Source of the DNA: an uncultured Oscillibacter sp. | GTDB lineage: Bacteria > Bacillota > Clostridia > Oscillospirales > Oscillospiraceae | Reading direction: 5' to 3' | Assembly: GCA_910584995.1 (NCBI GenBank) | Contig: CAJUDW010000005.1 | Span: 40,937-104,936, forward strand | DNA: 64,000 nucleotides | Shown here: in pieces, positions 37,555-49,264 of the stretch | How positions within the stretch are numbered: the first letter of the stretch is position 1 | Layout: the number at the start of each line of letters is the position of its first letter | Made by a program: the position numbers and the translations under genes | The notes under the pieces: model-generated | The model's database searches: none | The model's input: only the letters and a program-made list of their open reading frames with translations | Told to the model about the DNA's origin: nothing

Positions 37555-38562
37555 ATGAAAGCAGGTATCATTGGTGCGGGCCGCATCGGGAAGGTCCACG
37601 CAAAGAACATCGCCATGTTTGTCCCTGAGTTGGAGATCAAGGCTGTGGCGGATCCTTTTATGAACGAAGGGACGGAATCGTTTCTCAAGGGACTGGGCAT
37701 CCCTGTGATTTCTAAAGATGCAGAGGACGTTTTAAAGGATCCGGAGATTGAGGCGGTTTTGATCTGCTCCTCCACGGACACCCATGCGGACTTCATCATC
37801 CGGGCTGCCGCGGAAGGGAAGCACATCTTCTGCGAAAAGCCCGTTGACTACGACATCAGCCGCGTCCGGGAGGCCATCGCCGCGGCGAAAACAGCCGGGG
37901 TCAAGCTGCAAATCGGCTTCTGCCGCCGGTTTGACCACAACCATCGGGCCGTCTATGACATGGTGCGCAGCGGCAAAGTGGGGAAGGTGAACCTGATTAA
38001 AATCAGTTCCCGGGATCCGGAACCCCCGCCTGTTTCCTACGTGAAGGTCTCCGGCGGCATTTTCTGCGATATGATGATTCACGATTTTGATATGGCTCGG
38101 TTCCTGGCAGGGGAAGAGGTGGAGGAGGTCTCCGCCATGGGGTCCGTCCTTGTGGATCCGGCCATTGGGGAGGCGGGGGACGTGGACACCGCCGTTGTGA
38201 CGTTAAAATTTAAAAGCGGGGCGATTGGCATCATCGACAACAGCCGAAAGGCGGTCTACGGCTACGATCAGCGGGTGGAGGTGTTCGGTTCCCGGGGCGC
38301 GGCCCTCAACGCCAACGACACGCCCAATACCGCCGTCTTTTACGGCGCGGAGGGTACGGTCTCCAGTTCCTGCTATCAGGTGATGTGGGATCGGTATACC
38401 GGAGCCTTTGTCAGCGAGATGCAGGCGTTTGCCCAGGCGGTGTCTGAGAACCAGGAACCGCCGGTTACCGGGGAAGACGGGCTGTATCCGGTGCTGATGG
38501 CCGTGGCGGCGGCCAAATCCCTGCGGGAGGGGCGTCCCGTGAACATAGCGGAGGTCAGCTGA
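37555..38562 (+). CDS. Gfo/Idh/MocA oxidoreductase, inositol 2-dehydrogenase-like
   Basis: A 335-residue NAD(P)-dependent oxidoreductase with an N-terminal Rossmann fold (GIIGAGRIGKVHAKNI) and the family motif CEKPVDYD (about residue 96, catalytic Lys). The C-terminal domain carries GGIFCDMMIHDFDMARFLAG, where the Asp and His correspond to the catalytic pair of inositol dehydrogenase IolG. It probably oxidizes a cyclitol or sugar with a matching ring. It lies 24 bases after the isomerase gene behind GGAGGG and ends the LacI-controlled operon with a strong terminator. No other inositol-pathway genes are in the window. Confidence 0.88.
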   Translation: MKAGIIGAGRIGKVHAKNIAMFVPELEIKAVADPFMNEGTESFLKGLGIPVISKDAEDVLKDPEIEAVLICSSTDTHADFIIRAAAEGKHIFCEKPVDYDISRVREAIAAAKTAGVKLQIGFCRRFDHNHRAVYDMVRSGKVGKVNLIKISSRDPEPPPVSYVKVSGGIFCDMMIHDFDMARFLAGEEVEEVSAMGSVLVDPAIGEAGDVDTAVVTLKFKSGAIGIIDNSRKAVYGYDQRVEVFGSRGAALNANDTPNTAVFYGAEGTVSSSCYQVMWDRYTGAFVSEMQAFAQAVSENQEPPVTGEDGLYPVLMAVAAAKSLREGRPVNIAEVS

Positions 38563-38569
38563 GGCGGAA

Positions 38570-38600
38570 TGAAAGGCCGGGGAAATCCCCGGCCTTTTCA
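38570..38600 (+). terminator. Rho-independent terminator of the isomerase/dehydrogenase operon
   Basis: A perfect stem (GAAAGGCCGGGGA and TCCCCGGCCTTTTC) with a T-run formed by its own 3' arm. Confidence 0.85.
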
Positions 38601-38703
38601 TGCCCAAAAGGCCCCGGCTTCCGAAAAGCGCATGGGGGAGCGGGTATTCCCGAATTTTGGGGAGATTTTTTCCACATGCGTTATTTTTCGCCGAATTTTA
38701 GAC

Positions 38704-38732
38704 TGGATATTATATGAAAAATGTGGTATAAT
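38704..38732 (+). promoter_or_regulatory. Extended -10 promoter of glgX
   Basis: TGGATA (38704-38709), 17 bases, and TGGTATAAT with the -10 at 38727-38732. Confidence 0.6.
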
Positions 38733-38816
38733 GCTTCCCACTGCGGGAAGTGCCTTTCCCGCCTGCGGTATCCCCATACGCGGCCTCCGGGCTGCACATA
38801 CAAGGAGGTCTGGCCC

Positions 38817-40925
38817 ATGGACGCAGTGAACGCTCCGGAGAAGGAAGACATTGTGGAAAAGCTTTCCCTGCCCCGCACCATCCACCTGATCCCCATGGAC
38901 TATATCGACGGCTTTGCCGTCCGCCCCGGGTTTTACGAAATCAACGGCGCAACCGCCATTCCCGGCGGCGTGAATTTTACCGTACATTCCCATAGCGCCA
39001 CCTCCATCTCCCTGCTGCTGTTCCACCGCACGGAGACGGAGCCCTTTGCAGTCCTGCCTTTCCCCAAGGGCTACCGGATCGGCAATGTGTATTCCATGAT
39101 CGTATTCAAACTGAATATTGAGGAATTCGAGTACGCTTACCGGGTGGAGGGGCCCTATGAGCCGGAAAAGGGCCTGATTTTCGATGGGAGCCGGTATCTG
39201 CTGGATCCTTATGCCAAGGCCGTCACCGGCCAGAGCCATTGGGGAATCTCCAATCCCGGCCAGCAGTACAAGGCCCGGGTGGTCAAGGACGACTTCGATT
39301 GGCGGGACATCCAGCAGCCCCTGATTGCCATGGAGGATCTCATTATCTATGAACTCCATGTCCGGGGCTTTACCCGGGATGAATCCTCCGGCGTGGCCCA
39401 TCCCGGCACCTTCGCGGGACTGCTGGAGAAGCTGCCCTACCTGGAGTCCCTGGGAATCAACGCCATTGAACTGATGCCCATCTTCGAGTTCGACGAGATG
39501 CAGGACTACCGGACCTGGGAGGGGAATATCCTTTACAACTATTGGGGCTACAGCACGGTGGGCTTTTTCGCTCCTAATACCAGCTATACCGCCTCCACAG
39601 AGTACAACCGGGAAGGGAACGAACTGAAAAGCCTGATCCAGGCCTGCCACCAGCGGGGTATTGAGGTCTATTTGGACGTGGTGTTTAACCACACCGCCGA
39701 GGGCGACGAGCGGGGCCCCTTCTTCTCCTATAAGGGCTTTGACAACAATATTTACTATCTTCTCACCCCTGACGGGAAGTATTATAATTTCAGCGGCTGC
39801 GGCAATACCATGAACTGCAACCACCCCATTGTCCGGCAGATGATCCTGGACTGCCTGCGCTATTGGGTTACCACCTACCGGGTGGACGGCTTCCGGTTTG
39901 ATCTGGCCTCCATCCTGGGCCGCAGTGAGGACGGATCCCCCATGGGCGCGCCGCCCCTGCTGCAAAGCCTGGCTTTCGACCCCATCCTGGGGGACGTGAA
40001 ACTGATTGCGGAGGCCTGGGATGCAGGCGGGCTTTACCAGGTGGGCACCTTCCCCTCCTGGAACCGCTGGGCAGAGTGGAACGGCCGCTACCGGGACGAC
40101 ATGCGCCGCTATCTGAAGGGCGACGGCGGCATGGCCCAGGCGGCGGTGCTGCGGATGGCGGGTTCCGGGGACATCTACGAGGCGAAAAACCGGAAGAACG
40201 CCTCAGTGAACTTCTTCACCTGCCACGACGGCTTCACCCTCTGGGATCTCTTCTGCTACAACGAGAAGCACAATGAAAAGAACGGCTGGAACAACACCGA
40301 CGGGGCCAACGACAACAACAGCTGGAACTGCGGCGTGGAGGGGGAGACAGCGGATCCGGCCATCAATGCCCTCCGCCGCCGGATGGCCCGCAACGCCTTT
40401 GCCCTGCTGATGTGCAGCCGGGGGATTCCCATGTTCCTGGCAGGGGACGAATTCTGCAACTCCCAGGGGGGCAATAACAACGCCTACTGCCAGGATAACC
40501 TGACCTCCTGGCTGGACTGGGGCCTGCTGGAGAAAAACCGGGACATGTTCCTGTTTTTCCAGGCTATGATCCGGTTCCGGAAGATCCATCCCATTCTCCG
40601 ATCCAATCTCAGCGGCGGGTGCTGCGGTTTCCCGGACGTCAGCTTCCATGGCGTGAAGCCCTGGCACGGAGGGATGTTCGAGGATCACGAGCGGTATATC
40701 GGCGTGCTGTTCTCCGGCTGGGAAAAAGAGACAGGGACGGATATTGTGTATGTGGCCTCCAACGCCTACTGGGAGCCCCTGGAGATTTCCCTGCCCCAGC
40801 TGCCAGAGCGCATGGGGTGGACGCTGGAAGCGGACACCTGGAGGGAGGCCCCCATGGCGCCTGAGAAAGGGGAGGGGAGATTTGTTATCCCACCCCGGAC
40901 GGTGATGGTTTTTACGGCCCGGTAA
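38817..40925 (+). CDS. glgX: Glycogen debranching enzyme GlgX (isoamylase type)
   Basis: This 702-residue GH13 enzyme cleaves alpha-1,6 branch points of glycogen. An N-terminal CBM48-like domain (about 20-130) precedes the barrel. The active-site motifs are DVVFNHT (about residue 285), the nucleophile Asp in VDGFRFDLAS (about 356), the acid/base Glu in LIAEAWDAGG (about 398) and FFTCHDGFTL. The GlgX/isoamylase-specific stretch NNTDGANDNNSWNCGVEG follows. No signal peptide. AAGGAGG lies 9 bases before the ATG at 38817; the frame is open further upstream through the promoter. It stands alone, without other glycogen genes in the window. Confidence 0.93.
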   Translation: MDAVNAPEKEDIVEKLSLPRTIHLIPMDYIDGFAVRPGFYEINGATAIPGGVNFTVHSHSATSISLLLFHRTETEPFAVLPFPKGYRIGNVYSMIVFKLNIEEFEYAYRVEGPYEPEKGLIFDGSRYLLDPYAKAVTGQSHWGISNPGQQYKARVVKDDFDWRDIQQPLIAMEDLIIYELHVRGFTRDESSGVAHPGTFAGLLEKLPYLESLGINAIELMPIFEFDEMQDYRTWEGNILYNYWGYSTVGFFAPNTSYTASTEYNREGNELKSLIQACHQRGIEVYLDVVFNHTAEGDERGPFFSYKGFDNNIYYLLTPDGKYYNFSGCGNTMNCNHPIVRQMILDCLRYWVTTYRVDGFRFDLASILGRSEDGSPMGAPPLLQSLAFDPILGDVKLIAEAWDAGGLYQVGTFPSWNRWAEWNGRYRDDMRRYLKGDGGMAQAAVLRMAGSGDIYEAKNRKNASVNFFTCHDGFTLWDLFCYNEKHNEKNGWNNTDGANDNNSWNCGVEGETADPAINALRRRMARNAFALLMCSRGIPMFLAGDEFCNSQGGNNNAYCQDNLTSWLDWGLLEKNRDMFLFFQAMIRFRKIHPILRSNLSGGCCGFPDVSFHGVKPWHGGMFEDHERYIGVLFSGWEKETGTDIVYVASNAYWEPLEISLPQLPERMGWTLEADTWREAPMAPEKGEGRFVIPPRTVMVFTAR

Positions 40926-40968
40926 CGGGAAAAACGCCTTTGGACAGGCAGCGTGCCTTTTTAAATGA

Positions 40969-40998
40969 AAAGAAGAGCCTTTCGGCTCTTCTTTTTCT
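40969..40998. terminator. Bidirectional terminator between glgX and recR
   Basis: A stem AGAAGAGCC, loop GAAA-type (TTTC), GGCTCTTCT followed by TTTTCTT. The converging recR stop codon overlaps its far edge. Confidence 0.85.
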
Positions 40999-41597
40999 TA
41001 TATATCCCTTCGTCCTTCCAGCGCCCGCATGAGGGTGGCGTCGTCGGCAAATTCCAGATGACCGCCCACGGGGATCCCGTAGGCCAGCCGTGTGATCCGG
41101 ACGCCGAAGGGTTTCAGCAGACGGGCCAGATACATGGCGGTGGCCTCGCCCTCCGTGTCCGGATTGGTGGCCATGATGACCTCCTGGACAGAGCCCCCCG
41201 CTACCCGGTCCAGCAGGGGCTTGATGGCCAGATCGTCCGGGCCCACATGGTTCATGGGGGAGATGACGCCGTGGAGGACGTGGTAGTGGCCGCCATACTC
41301 CCGGGCCCGCTCAATGGCGGCCACATCCCGGGGATCCGCCACCACGCAGATAACGGAGCCGTCCCGCTTGGGGGAGGCGCAGATGGGGCAGAGGCCCCCG
41401 GCGGTGAAATTCTGGCAGACGGGGCAGCAGGTGACGCTGCGCTTGGCATCCAGAATGGCCCCGGCGAAGGCTTCTGCCTCCGCCTCCGGCAGGCCCAGCA
41501 CATAGAAGGCCAGCCGCTGGGCGGATTTGCCCCCGATGCCCGGCAGGCGGGCGAACTGCTCCACCAGCTTTTCCAGAGGGGCGGGAAAGTATTCCAT
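40998..41597 (-). CDS. recR: Recombination mediator protein RecR
   Basis: RecR works with RecF and RecO to load RecA on gapped DNA. The 199 residues are the standard length. Present in order are the helix-hairpin-helix (LPGIGGKSAQRLAF, residues 18-31), a four-Cys zinc finger (CCPVCQNFTAGGLCPIC, about 57-73), the Toprim domain (VADPRDVAAIE, EVIMATNPDTEGEATA) and the Walker-like C-terminal segment RLAYGIPVGGHLEFAD. AAAGGAG precedes the ATG. It follows secA; the usual partner ybaB is not here. Confidence 0.97.
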   Translation of the reverse strand: MEYFPAPLEKLVEQFARLPGIGGKSAQRLAFYVLGLPEAEAEAFAGAILDAKRSVTCCPVCQNFTAGGLCPICASPKRDGSVICVVADPRDVAAIERAREYGGHYHVLHGVISPMNHVGPDDLAIKPLLDRVAGGSVQEVIMATNPDTEGEATAMYLARLLKPFGVRITRLAYGIPVGGHLEFADDATLMRALEGRRDI

Positions 41598-41790
41598 GAC
41601 AGGAACGCTCCTTTACTTGTATAACCAGCGCAGCCGGGAGGAAACCGGCTCGGTTTTTCCGGCGCGGACAGGCAAAGCGTCGCTGCGAGCCGTGTTTGCA
41701 GCAAGACATGTCTGGCCTTATCGAAAACGCCCATGCGCTTTGGGGTCCGGCCTGCGCTTTTTCGGCTGCGCTGGCCGTATCAGAGACCGA

Positions 41791-44544
<2,754 letters not shown>

Positions 44545-44638
44545 ATATTTTGAAACTTCCTTTCCATCCCCGACCGTTTCCGGAGGGGGAGCGGCTCCGC
44601 CGCTGGATGAATGATACGACTGGAAACAAACTCTTTAC

Positions 44639-44667
44639 AGCATACCACACCAGGCCTGCAAATGCAA
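44639..44667 (-). promoter_or_regulatory. Sigma-A promoter of secA
   Basis: On the minus strand TTGCAT (44662-44667), 17 bases with TGG before the -10, TATGCT (44639-44644). Confidence 0.65.
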
Positions 44668-44708
44668 AAGAATTTGGGAATTTCCGAAAAAAGTTCACAA
44701 ACAGGCTG

Positions 44709-45911
44709 CTACAGATCCTCAAGCTGCTGCTGGGCTGCCGTGCCGCCGTCCAGGCCGAAATCCCTGGCGGCGCTGGCGGTGTCCCGGCGGAGCATGGTCT
44801 CCATCACCCGGATGTCGCTATCCACATCCAGGGCGTCCGCCTTGTACAACTCGTCCAGCTGGTGCTCGAAGCCTTTGACAATGGCGTCCATGGTGGCCTC
44901 AATGCGGCTTTTGGCCTGCCGGAGGTTTTCCCCCTCCACCCCGGCGGACTCGAACTCCGCATAGGAGTCCAGCAGTTTCTAGGTAGTGGGGAGATAGTAG
45001 TTGAGGAAAGTGCCGATTTTAGAACGCTTCTGAGGATCCTCCTCCACAGCCCGGAAGATTCTGGCGGTGATCTCCTCCAGCCGGTCAATTTTGGCGGAGA
45101 GGGCCGGATCAGCGATGCGGTCGTTGGCCCGGCGGATGTTCCGCAGGATGCCGGAATAGCCTTTTTCAGCGTCCTTGGGGGCGGCGTTTTCTTCCGCCGC
45201 CTGCCGCTGCTTTTCCTGCCAGTTCAAATCTGCCTGGCTGCTGCGGAAGAGGTAGCCCAGTTCCACGTTCAGATAGGCCCTGCCGCCGAAATACCCCTTG
45301 TCAATCATTTTTTGCAGATCCTTTTCCACCCGGCTCTCCGGATAGCCCAGGGTGCGGGCCAGTTCCTCCACCGGCATAGCCTCCCGGTCCCCCATGACGG
45401 AGAGGTATTTGGCGTAGCGTTTCAAACTCCGGTCCATGGAGAGGCCGGCCCCCAGCATCCCGCCGCCTGCGGCGGCCATGGCGATGCCGCCCACCAGATC
45501 CTCCAGCCACCAGCTGAAGAGGGGAAGTCCGAAATATAGGAGGTCGCCAAAGGCCTCGCCTGTGCAGAGGAGGCCAACGGCCAGCAGGATAAGCCCCGCG
45601 ATTTTCAGCCCCTTGGCGTTGGATTTTTTCAGCTTGGGGGATTTGGTGACTTTCTTCACTGCCTTGGAGGCCTTGGTCTGATGCCGCACCGCACCGGATG
45701 CGGCGGAGGCCGTTCCGGAAAACCGGGCAGCCTGACCCGGTGCCGTGGCCCGGAGGGGCGGGGCTTCCTGAGCGGGCTTCTTCTCATCGCTGCCAAAGAG
45801 TTTCACAAACAGCATCAACAGCGCGATAGGCCAGATGCCTACGGCAAACAGGAACACGATGATTGCCCAGGACTTCCAATCTTCATCCTTTTCTTTCCGC
45901 TTTGCCATCAT
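44709..45911 (-). pseudogene. XpaC-like gene interrupted by an in-frame TAG
   Basis: The frame encodes a protein of the XpaC/'5-bromo-4-chloroindolyl phosphate hydrolysis' type. It has two N-terminal hydrophobic parts (about 12-35 and 100-150), a winged-helix-like region (AMPVEELARTLGYPESRVEK) and a helical C-terminus. After residue 310 it meets TAG at 44979-44981, and the same frame continues without interruption for 89 more codons (KLLDSYAEFE to AAQQQLEDL). The family motif around this point reads YYLPTTLKLLDSY, so TAG replaces one Leu codon, a one-base change from TTG. The downstream part is fully family-like, so the break is recent, a sequencing error, or suppressed. The function of the family is unclear; it is often near tellurite-resistance TelA-like genes, absent here. 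The start overlaps the stop region of the DUF896 gene. Confidence 0.85.
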
Positions 45912-46117
45912 TATTCCCCCTTTTTCCGGAGTTTCCGCTTCCGGCCTTTTTCGTCTACCAGATAGGTGCTCTCCAGCTGGCTCTCCAGGCTCCCCACCAC
46001 GGAGTCGATATACTCCCGGCGGAGGACGGCCCGTTCCTCCTCCTCTGCCGGGGTGAGGCCCTCCGCCCGGGCCTTCCGGGCCAGTTCGTTGATGCGGTCA
46101 ATTTTTTTCTGATCCAT
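45911..46117 (-). CDS. DUF896 family small protein
   Basis: A 68-residue cytoplasmic protein of the DUF896/YnzC family: two antiparallel helices starting with KIDRINELARKARAEGLTPA, then EEEERAVLRREYID, and a basic tail. This family is widespread in Firmicutes, and its function is not established. GGAGAACAAC lies before the ATG. Its stop codon touches the start of the XpaC-like gene, forming an operon. Confidence 0.92.
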   Translation of the reverse strand: MDQKKIDRINELARKARAEGLTPAEEEERAVLRREYIDSVVGSLESQLESTYLVDEKGRKRKLRKKGE

Positions 46118-46128
46118 AGTTGTTCTCC

Positions 46129-46347
46129 TCAGTCCTCCGGTTTTTCCCGTTCAAAGATCAGGTCGACGGTCTCGATGAATCCCCCGGCCCGTTGGCTGGC
46201 AGGGATGCACCCGGCGTAACGCCAGCCCTCCGCGGCCCTGCGGAGAATGGCTTCCCGGTGCCCCTCCGTGGAGAGGCCCACGCCGCCGAAAAGGCTGTAT
46301 CCGGAGGCGGCGTCGCAATGGATAGTTTCAAATGCATATTCCGGCAT
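46129..46347 (-). CDS. DUF4177 family small protein
   Basis: A 72-residue protein with the DUF4177 pattern: a short beta strand (YAFETI), a Gly-rich middle, EGHREAILRRAAEGWRYAG and a final strand ETVDLIFER. The function is unknown. AAGGAGGG precedes the ATG. It lies 11 bases upstream of DUF896 in the same direction and 15 bases after the YlmH-like gene. Confidence 0.82.
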   Translation of the reverse strand: MPEYAFETIHCDAASGYSLFGGVGLSTEGHREAILRRAAEGWRYAGCIPASQRAGGFIETVDLIFEREKPED

Positions 46348-46362
46348 GGGGAACCCTCCTTC

Positions 46363-47160
46363 TTATCCGTACCGCTTCAAAGTGATGGAGGTGCGGCCCT
46401 TGCGGGTGACGCCTCCCACGGCGGCAAGTTCAATTTTTCCAAAGCCCCGGGCTGTGATGACGTCCCCTGCCGCCAGAAGCTTGTCCGGCTTCAGGCACTC
46501 CCGCCAGTTCACCTGCATTTTTCCGGCGGAAATGAGATCCGCCGCCCTGCCCCGGGCCATCTGGAACCCGGAAGCTGCCACGGCGTCTAGCCGGAGGGAA
46601 CTGACCGTATCCCGCACCTCCCGGCATTTCACCTCCGGGATATGGATGCGGTCCAGGGGGATTTCCGTGACGCTGAGTTTGGCTTTTCCCGCGGAAGCCC
46701 AGCTTTGCAGGAGGAACTCCGAAACGCCCTCCAGAACCAGGAGATCCGTGCTGTCCGGGCCCACCAGGATGTCCCCGATTTTTTCCCGTACCACACCCAT
46801 GCCCATGAGGCTTCCCAGGAAGTCCCGGTGGCTCAGGGTGAATTCTGCCCGGAAGGAGGCCCGCAGGCAGCGGATAGGGCTCTGGGCCGCTGCGTCCCCC
46901 GGTTCCAGCCAATCCGGCAGGAAGAGGAACAGTTTCCGTTCCGCTTCGCCAAAGCCCCCTAGAAGGGCATATTCTGTTTCGGGAATCCCGGCCAGGCGAA
47001 GGAGATCCAGGCCCATAGCCTGCTGCTGGGGGCTGAGGAAATCCGTGGCTGCGGGGATATTCCGGCGGCGGGCCTGATCCGACCGATCCAGAATCTTCGC
47101 CAGCAGGAGCCGGTCGTCCCCGGCGGCTCCCAGGCGGTCTAACAGAGCCGTCTTATCCAT
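46363..47160 (-). CDS. YlmH-like RNA-binding protein with S4 domain
   Basis: A 265-residue protein of the YlmH type. An N-terminal alpha/beta part (about 1-175: PETEYALLGGFGEAERK, THRDFLGSLMGMG-like segment LSHRDFLGSLMGMG) is followed by an S4 RNA-binding domain (about 180-260: LRLDAVAASGFQMARGRAAD, then AGKMQVNW). YlmH-type proteins are implicated in translation and, in some Firmicutes, division. The ATG at 47160 overlaps the stop of the upstream ABC gene by 8 bases, so they are coupled. It is not in the usual ylm/divIVA cluster. Confidence 0.9.
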   Translation of the reverse strand: MDKTALLDRLGAAGDDRLLLAKILDRSDQARRRNIPAATDFLSPQQQAMGLDLLRLAGIPETEYALLGGFGEAERKLFLFLPDWLEPGDAAAQSPIRCLRASFRAEFTLSHRDFLGSLMGMGVVREKIGDILVGPDSTDLLVLEGVSEFLLQSWASAGKAKLSVTEIPLDRIHIPEVKCREVRDTVSSLRLDAVAASGFQMARGRAADLISAGKMQVNWRECLKPDKLLAAGDVITARGFGKIELAAVGGVTRKGRTSITLKRYG

Positions 47161-48904
47161 GGCGCAGTTCCTGGGTGTGAACCAGGGCGGCATAGGCGCC
47201 GTTTTTGGCCATCAGTTCCTCGTGGGAGCCCAACTCCGCCACCCGGCCCTCCTCCACAACAGCGATCCGGTCGGCGCTGCGGACGGTGGAGAGGCGGTGG
47301 GCGATGATTATGGTGGTGCGGCCCTTGGACAGCTTCTCAAAGGCCTCCTGCAAGCGGGCCTCCGTGACGCTGTCCAGGGCGGAGGTGGCCTCGTCCAGGA
47401 TGAGGACCGGCGGATCCTTCAGGAAAATCCGGGCGATGGAGATCCGCTGCTTCTGCCCGCCGGAGAGGAGCACGCCACGCTCCCCCACGTAAGTGTTGAA
47501 CCCGTCAGGCATGGCGCAGATATCGTCGTAAATCTCCGCCAGCTTGGCAGCCCGGGCCACCTCTTCCTCGGTGGCGTCCGGACGGCCGTAGCGGATATTC
47601 TCCAGGATGCTGGCGGCGAAGAGGAACACGTCCTGCTGGACGACGCCCACGTTCTGCCGCAGGGACTCCTGGGTCACCTCCCGCACGTCGGAGCCATCGA
47701 TGCGGACGGCCCCCTCGGTCACATCGTAGAACCGGGGGATCAGCTGGCAGAGGGTGGATTTCCCTCCGCCGGAGGGGCCTACCACCGCCACGGTCTCCCC
47801 GGCCCGGATATGGAGATCCACATCGTGGAGCACATCCAGATTATCCTGATAAGCGAAGCTGACGTGATCCACGTCGATGTCGCCCCTGACCCGCCGGAGG
47901 ATCTTGGCGTTGGGGGCATCCTGGAGGGCGGGCTCCTCCCGCATGAGATCCACGAACCGGCCCAGGCCCGCCATGCCGTTTGCAAACATTTCCGCCAGGG
48001 TGGAGAGTTTCCGCATGGGATTGACGAAGGTGGTGATGTAGAGGCTGAAGGTGGTAAGATCCACGATGTTCATCTGCCCCCGCATGACGAAGAACCCGCC
48101 TGCGGCGATAACCGCCGCGGAGAGGATGCAGAGAAAGAACTCCATAGTGGCGTTGAACCGGCCCATGGCCTTGTGGAACTGCCGCTTGGAGGTTTTGAAA
48201 CTCATGTTGGAGGTCTCGAATTTCTTCATTTCCGCCTGCTCATTGGCAAAGGCCTTGGCGGTGCGGATGCCGGAGAGGCCGGACTCAATGTCGGCGTTGA
48301 TAACGGCGGTCCGCTGTTTTACCGCCCGGGAGGCCTCGCTCATGGAGCGGCGGCACATCCAGACCACCGCGAAAAAGATGGGGAGGATTACGGCGATAAC
48401 CAGCGCCAGCCGCCACTGGATGGAAAACATGATGACCAAAGCCCCCACAATGGTGACGCCGGAGATAAAGAGATCCTCCGGCCCATGGTGGGCCAGTTCG
48501 GTGATGTCGAAGAGATCGGAGGTGAGGCGGCTCATCAGCTGGCCTGTCCGGTTCTGGTCAAAATAGTTGAAACTCAGTTCCTGCATGTGGCGGAACAGAT
48601 CCTGCCGGATATCTGCCTCCACCAGGATGCCGAAGGTATGGCCCCAGTAGCAGATCACATAGGTAAGAAGGGCCCGCAGGGCGAAGGCGATGAGGACGAC
48701 CGTCATGACGGCGAAAAAGGCCCGGTAGGCGTTTTGGGGCAGCAGTTCGTTCATGCACCGGCGGGAGACATAGGGGAAGGCCAGATCGATGACGGAGATC
48801 AAAAGGGCGCAGCCCAGATCCATAAAGAACAGCTTCCGGTGGGGCTTGAAATAGGAGAGAAAGATTTGCAGAGGGGATTTTTCCTGGAATTCCCGGGTGG
48901 TCAT
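47153..48904 (-). CDS. ABC exporter, MsbA-type half transporter
   Basis: A 583-residue half-transporter with six transmembrane helices (about 20-310) and an ATPase domain whose motifs are all canonical: Walker A GPSGGGKST (about residue 378), signature LSGGQKQRISIARI, Walker B VLILDEATSALD and H-loop IIAHRLST. It can therefore work as a homodimer, unlike the pair at 4894-8327. The substrate may be lipid or drug. Its 3' end overlaps the YlmH-like gene, and a promoter lies at 49062-49090. Confidence 0.93.
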   Translation of the reverse strand: MTTREFQEKSPLQIFLSYFKPHRKLFFMDLGCALLISVIDLAFPYVSRRCMNELLPQNAYRAFFAVMTVVLIAFALRALLTYVICYWGHTFGILVEADIRQDLFRHMQELSFNYFDQNRTGQLMSRLTSDLFDITELAHHGPEDLFISGVTIVGALVIMFSIQWRLALVIAVILPIFFAVVWMCRRSMSEASRAVKQRTAVINADIESGLSGIRTAKAFANEQAEMKKFETSNMSFKTSKRQFHKAMGRFNATMEFFLCILSAAVIAAGGFFVMRGQMNIVDLTTFSLYITTFVNPMRKLSTLAEMFANGMAGLGRFVDLMREEPALQDAPNAKILRRVRGDIDVDHVSFAYQDNLDVLHDVDLHIRAGETVAVVGPSGGGKSTLCQLIPRFYDVTEGAVRIDGSDVREVTQESLRQNVGVVQQDVFLFAASILENIRYGRPDATEEEVARAAKLAEIYDDICAMPDGFNTYVGERGVLLSGGQKQRISIARIFLKDPPVLILDEATSALDSVTEARLQEAFEKLSKGRTTIIIAHRLSTVRSADRIAVVEEGRVAELGSHEELMAKNGAYAALVHTQELRHG

Positions 48905-49061
48905 GGCAGAACGCTCCTTATCTTATTACGGCGTCAGAAAGCCGGATTCTTCATGAAAATACCGCTTTCGGTGGGAAACAGAGCCGCCGTCTTCAGCGGC
49001 TCCCCGGCAGGGAATGCCCCGAAGGGGCCCCGCTGGGGCGGTTTCATTTCACAACTTCCCT

Positions 49062-49090
49062 ATCATACCACGATTTTGCCGGTTACGCAA
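49062..49090 (-). promoter_or_regulatory. Extended -10 promoter of the MsbA-type exporter gene
   Basis: On the minus strand TTGCGT (49085-49090), 17 bases ending in TGG, TATGAT (49062-49067). The leader of about 150 bases contains a GAGCCGC hairpin. Between 49091 and 49202 I see no gene. Confidence 0.6.
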
Positions 49091-49202
49091 CGAAATATCC
49101 TCCTGAAATCCGGTTTTCAAACAGCTTCCGGCAGCCATGGGGCGGGGAAAAGGAAGGGCGCAGGTATCCCTCCTTTCCCGGGCGGAACCTGCGCCTGCAA
49201 AA

Positions 49203-49240
49203 AAGGCCGGCCGGACGAAAAGCCTTCGCCCGGCCGGTGT
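49203..49240 (-). terminator. Terminator of the tctCBA operon
   Basis: On the minus strand a GC-rich stem (ACCGGCCGGGCGAA with TTCGTCCGGCCGG) is followed by CCTTTTTTG. Confidence 0.82.
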
Positions 49241-49264
49241 TTATACGGTGATGCCTGTGGAGGG

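Noticed and set aside
44979..44981. TAG read as pyrrolysine
   Set aside because: No pyl genes are in the window, the position is a Leu in the family motif, and the protein is not a methylamine methyltransferase. Mutation or error is simpler.
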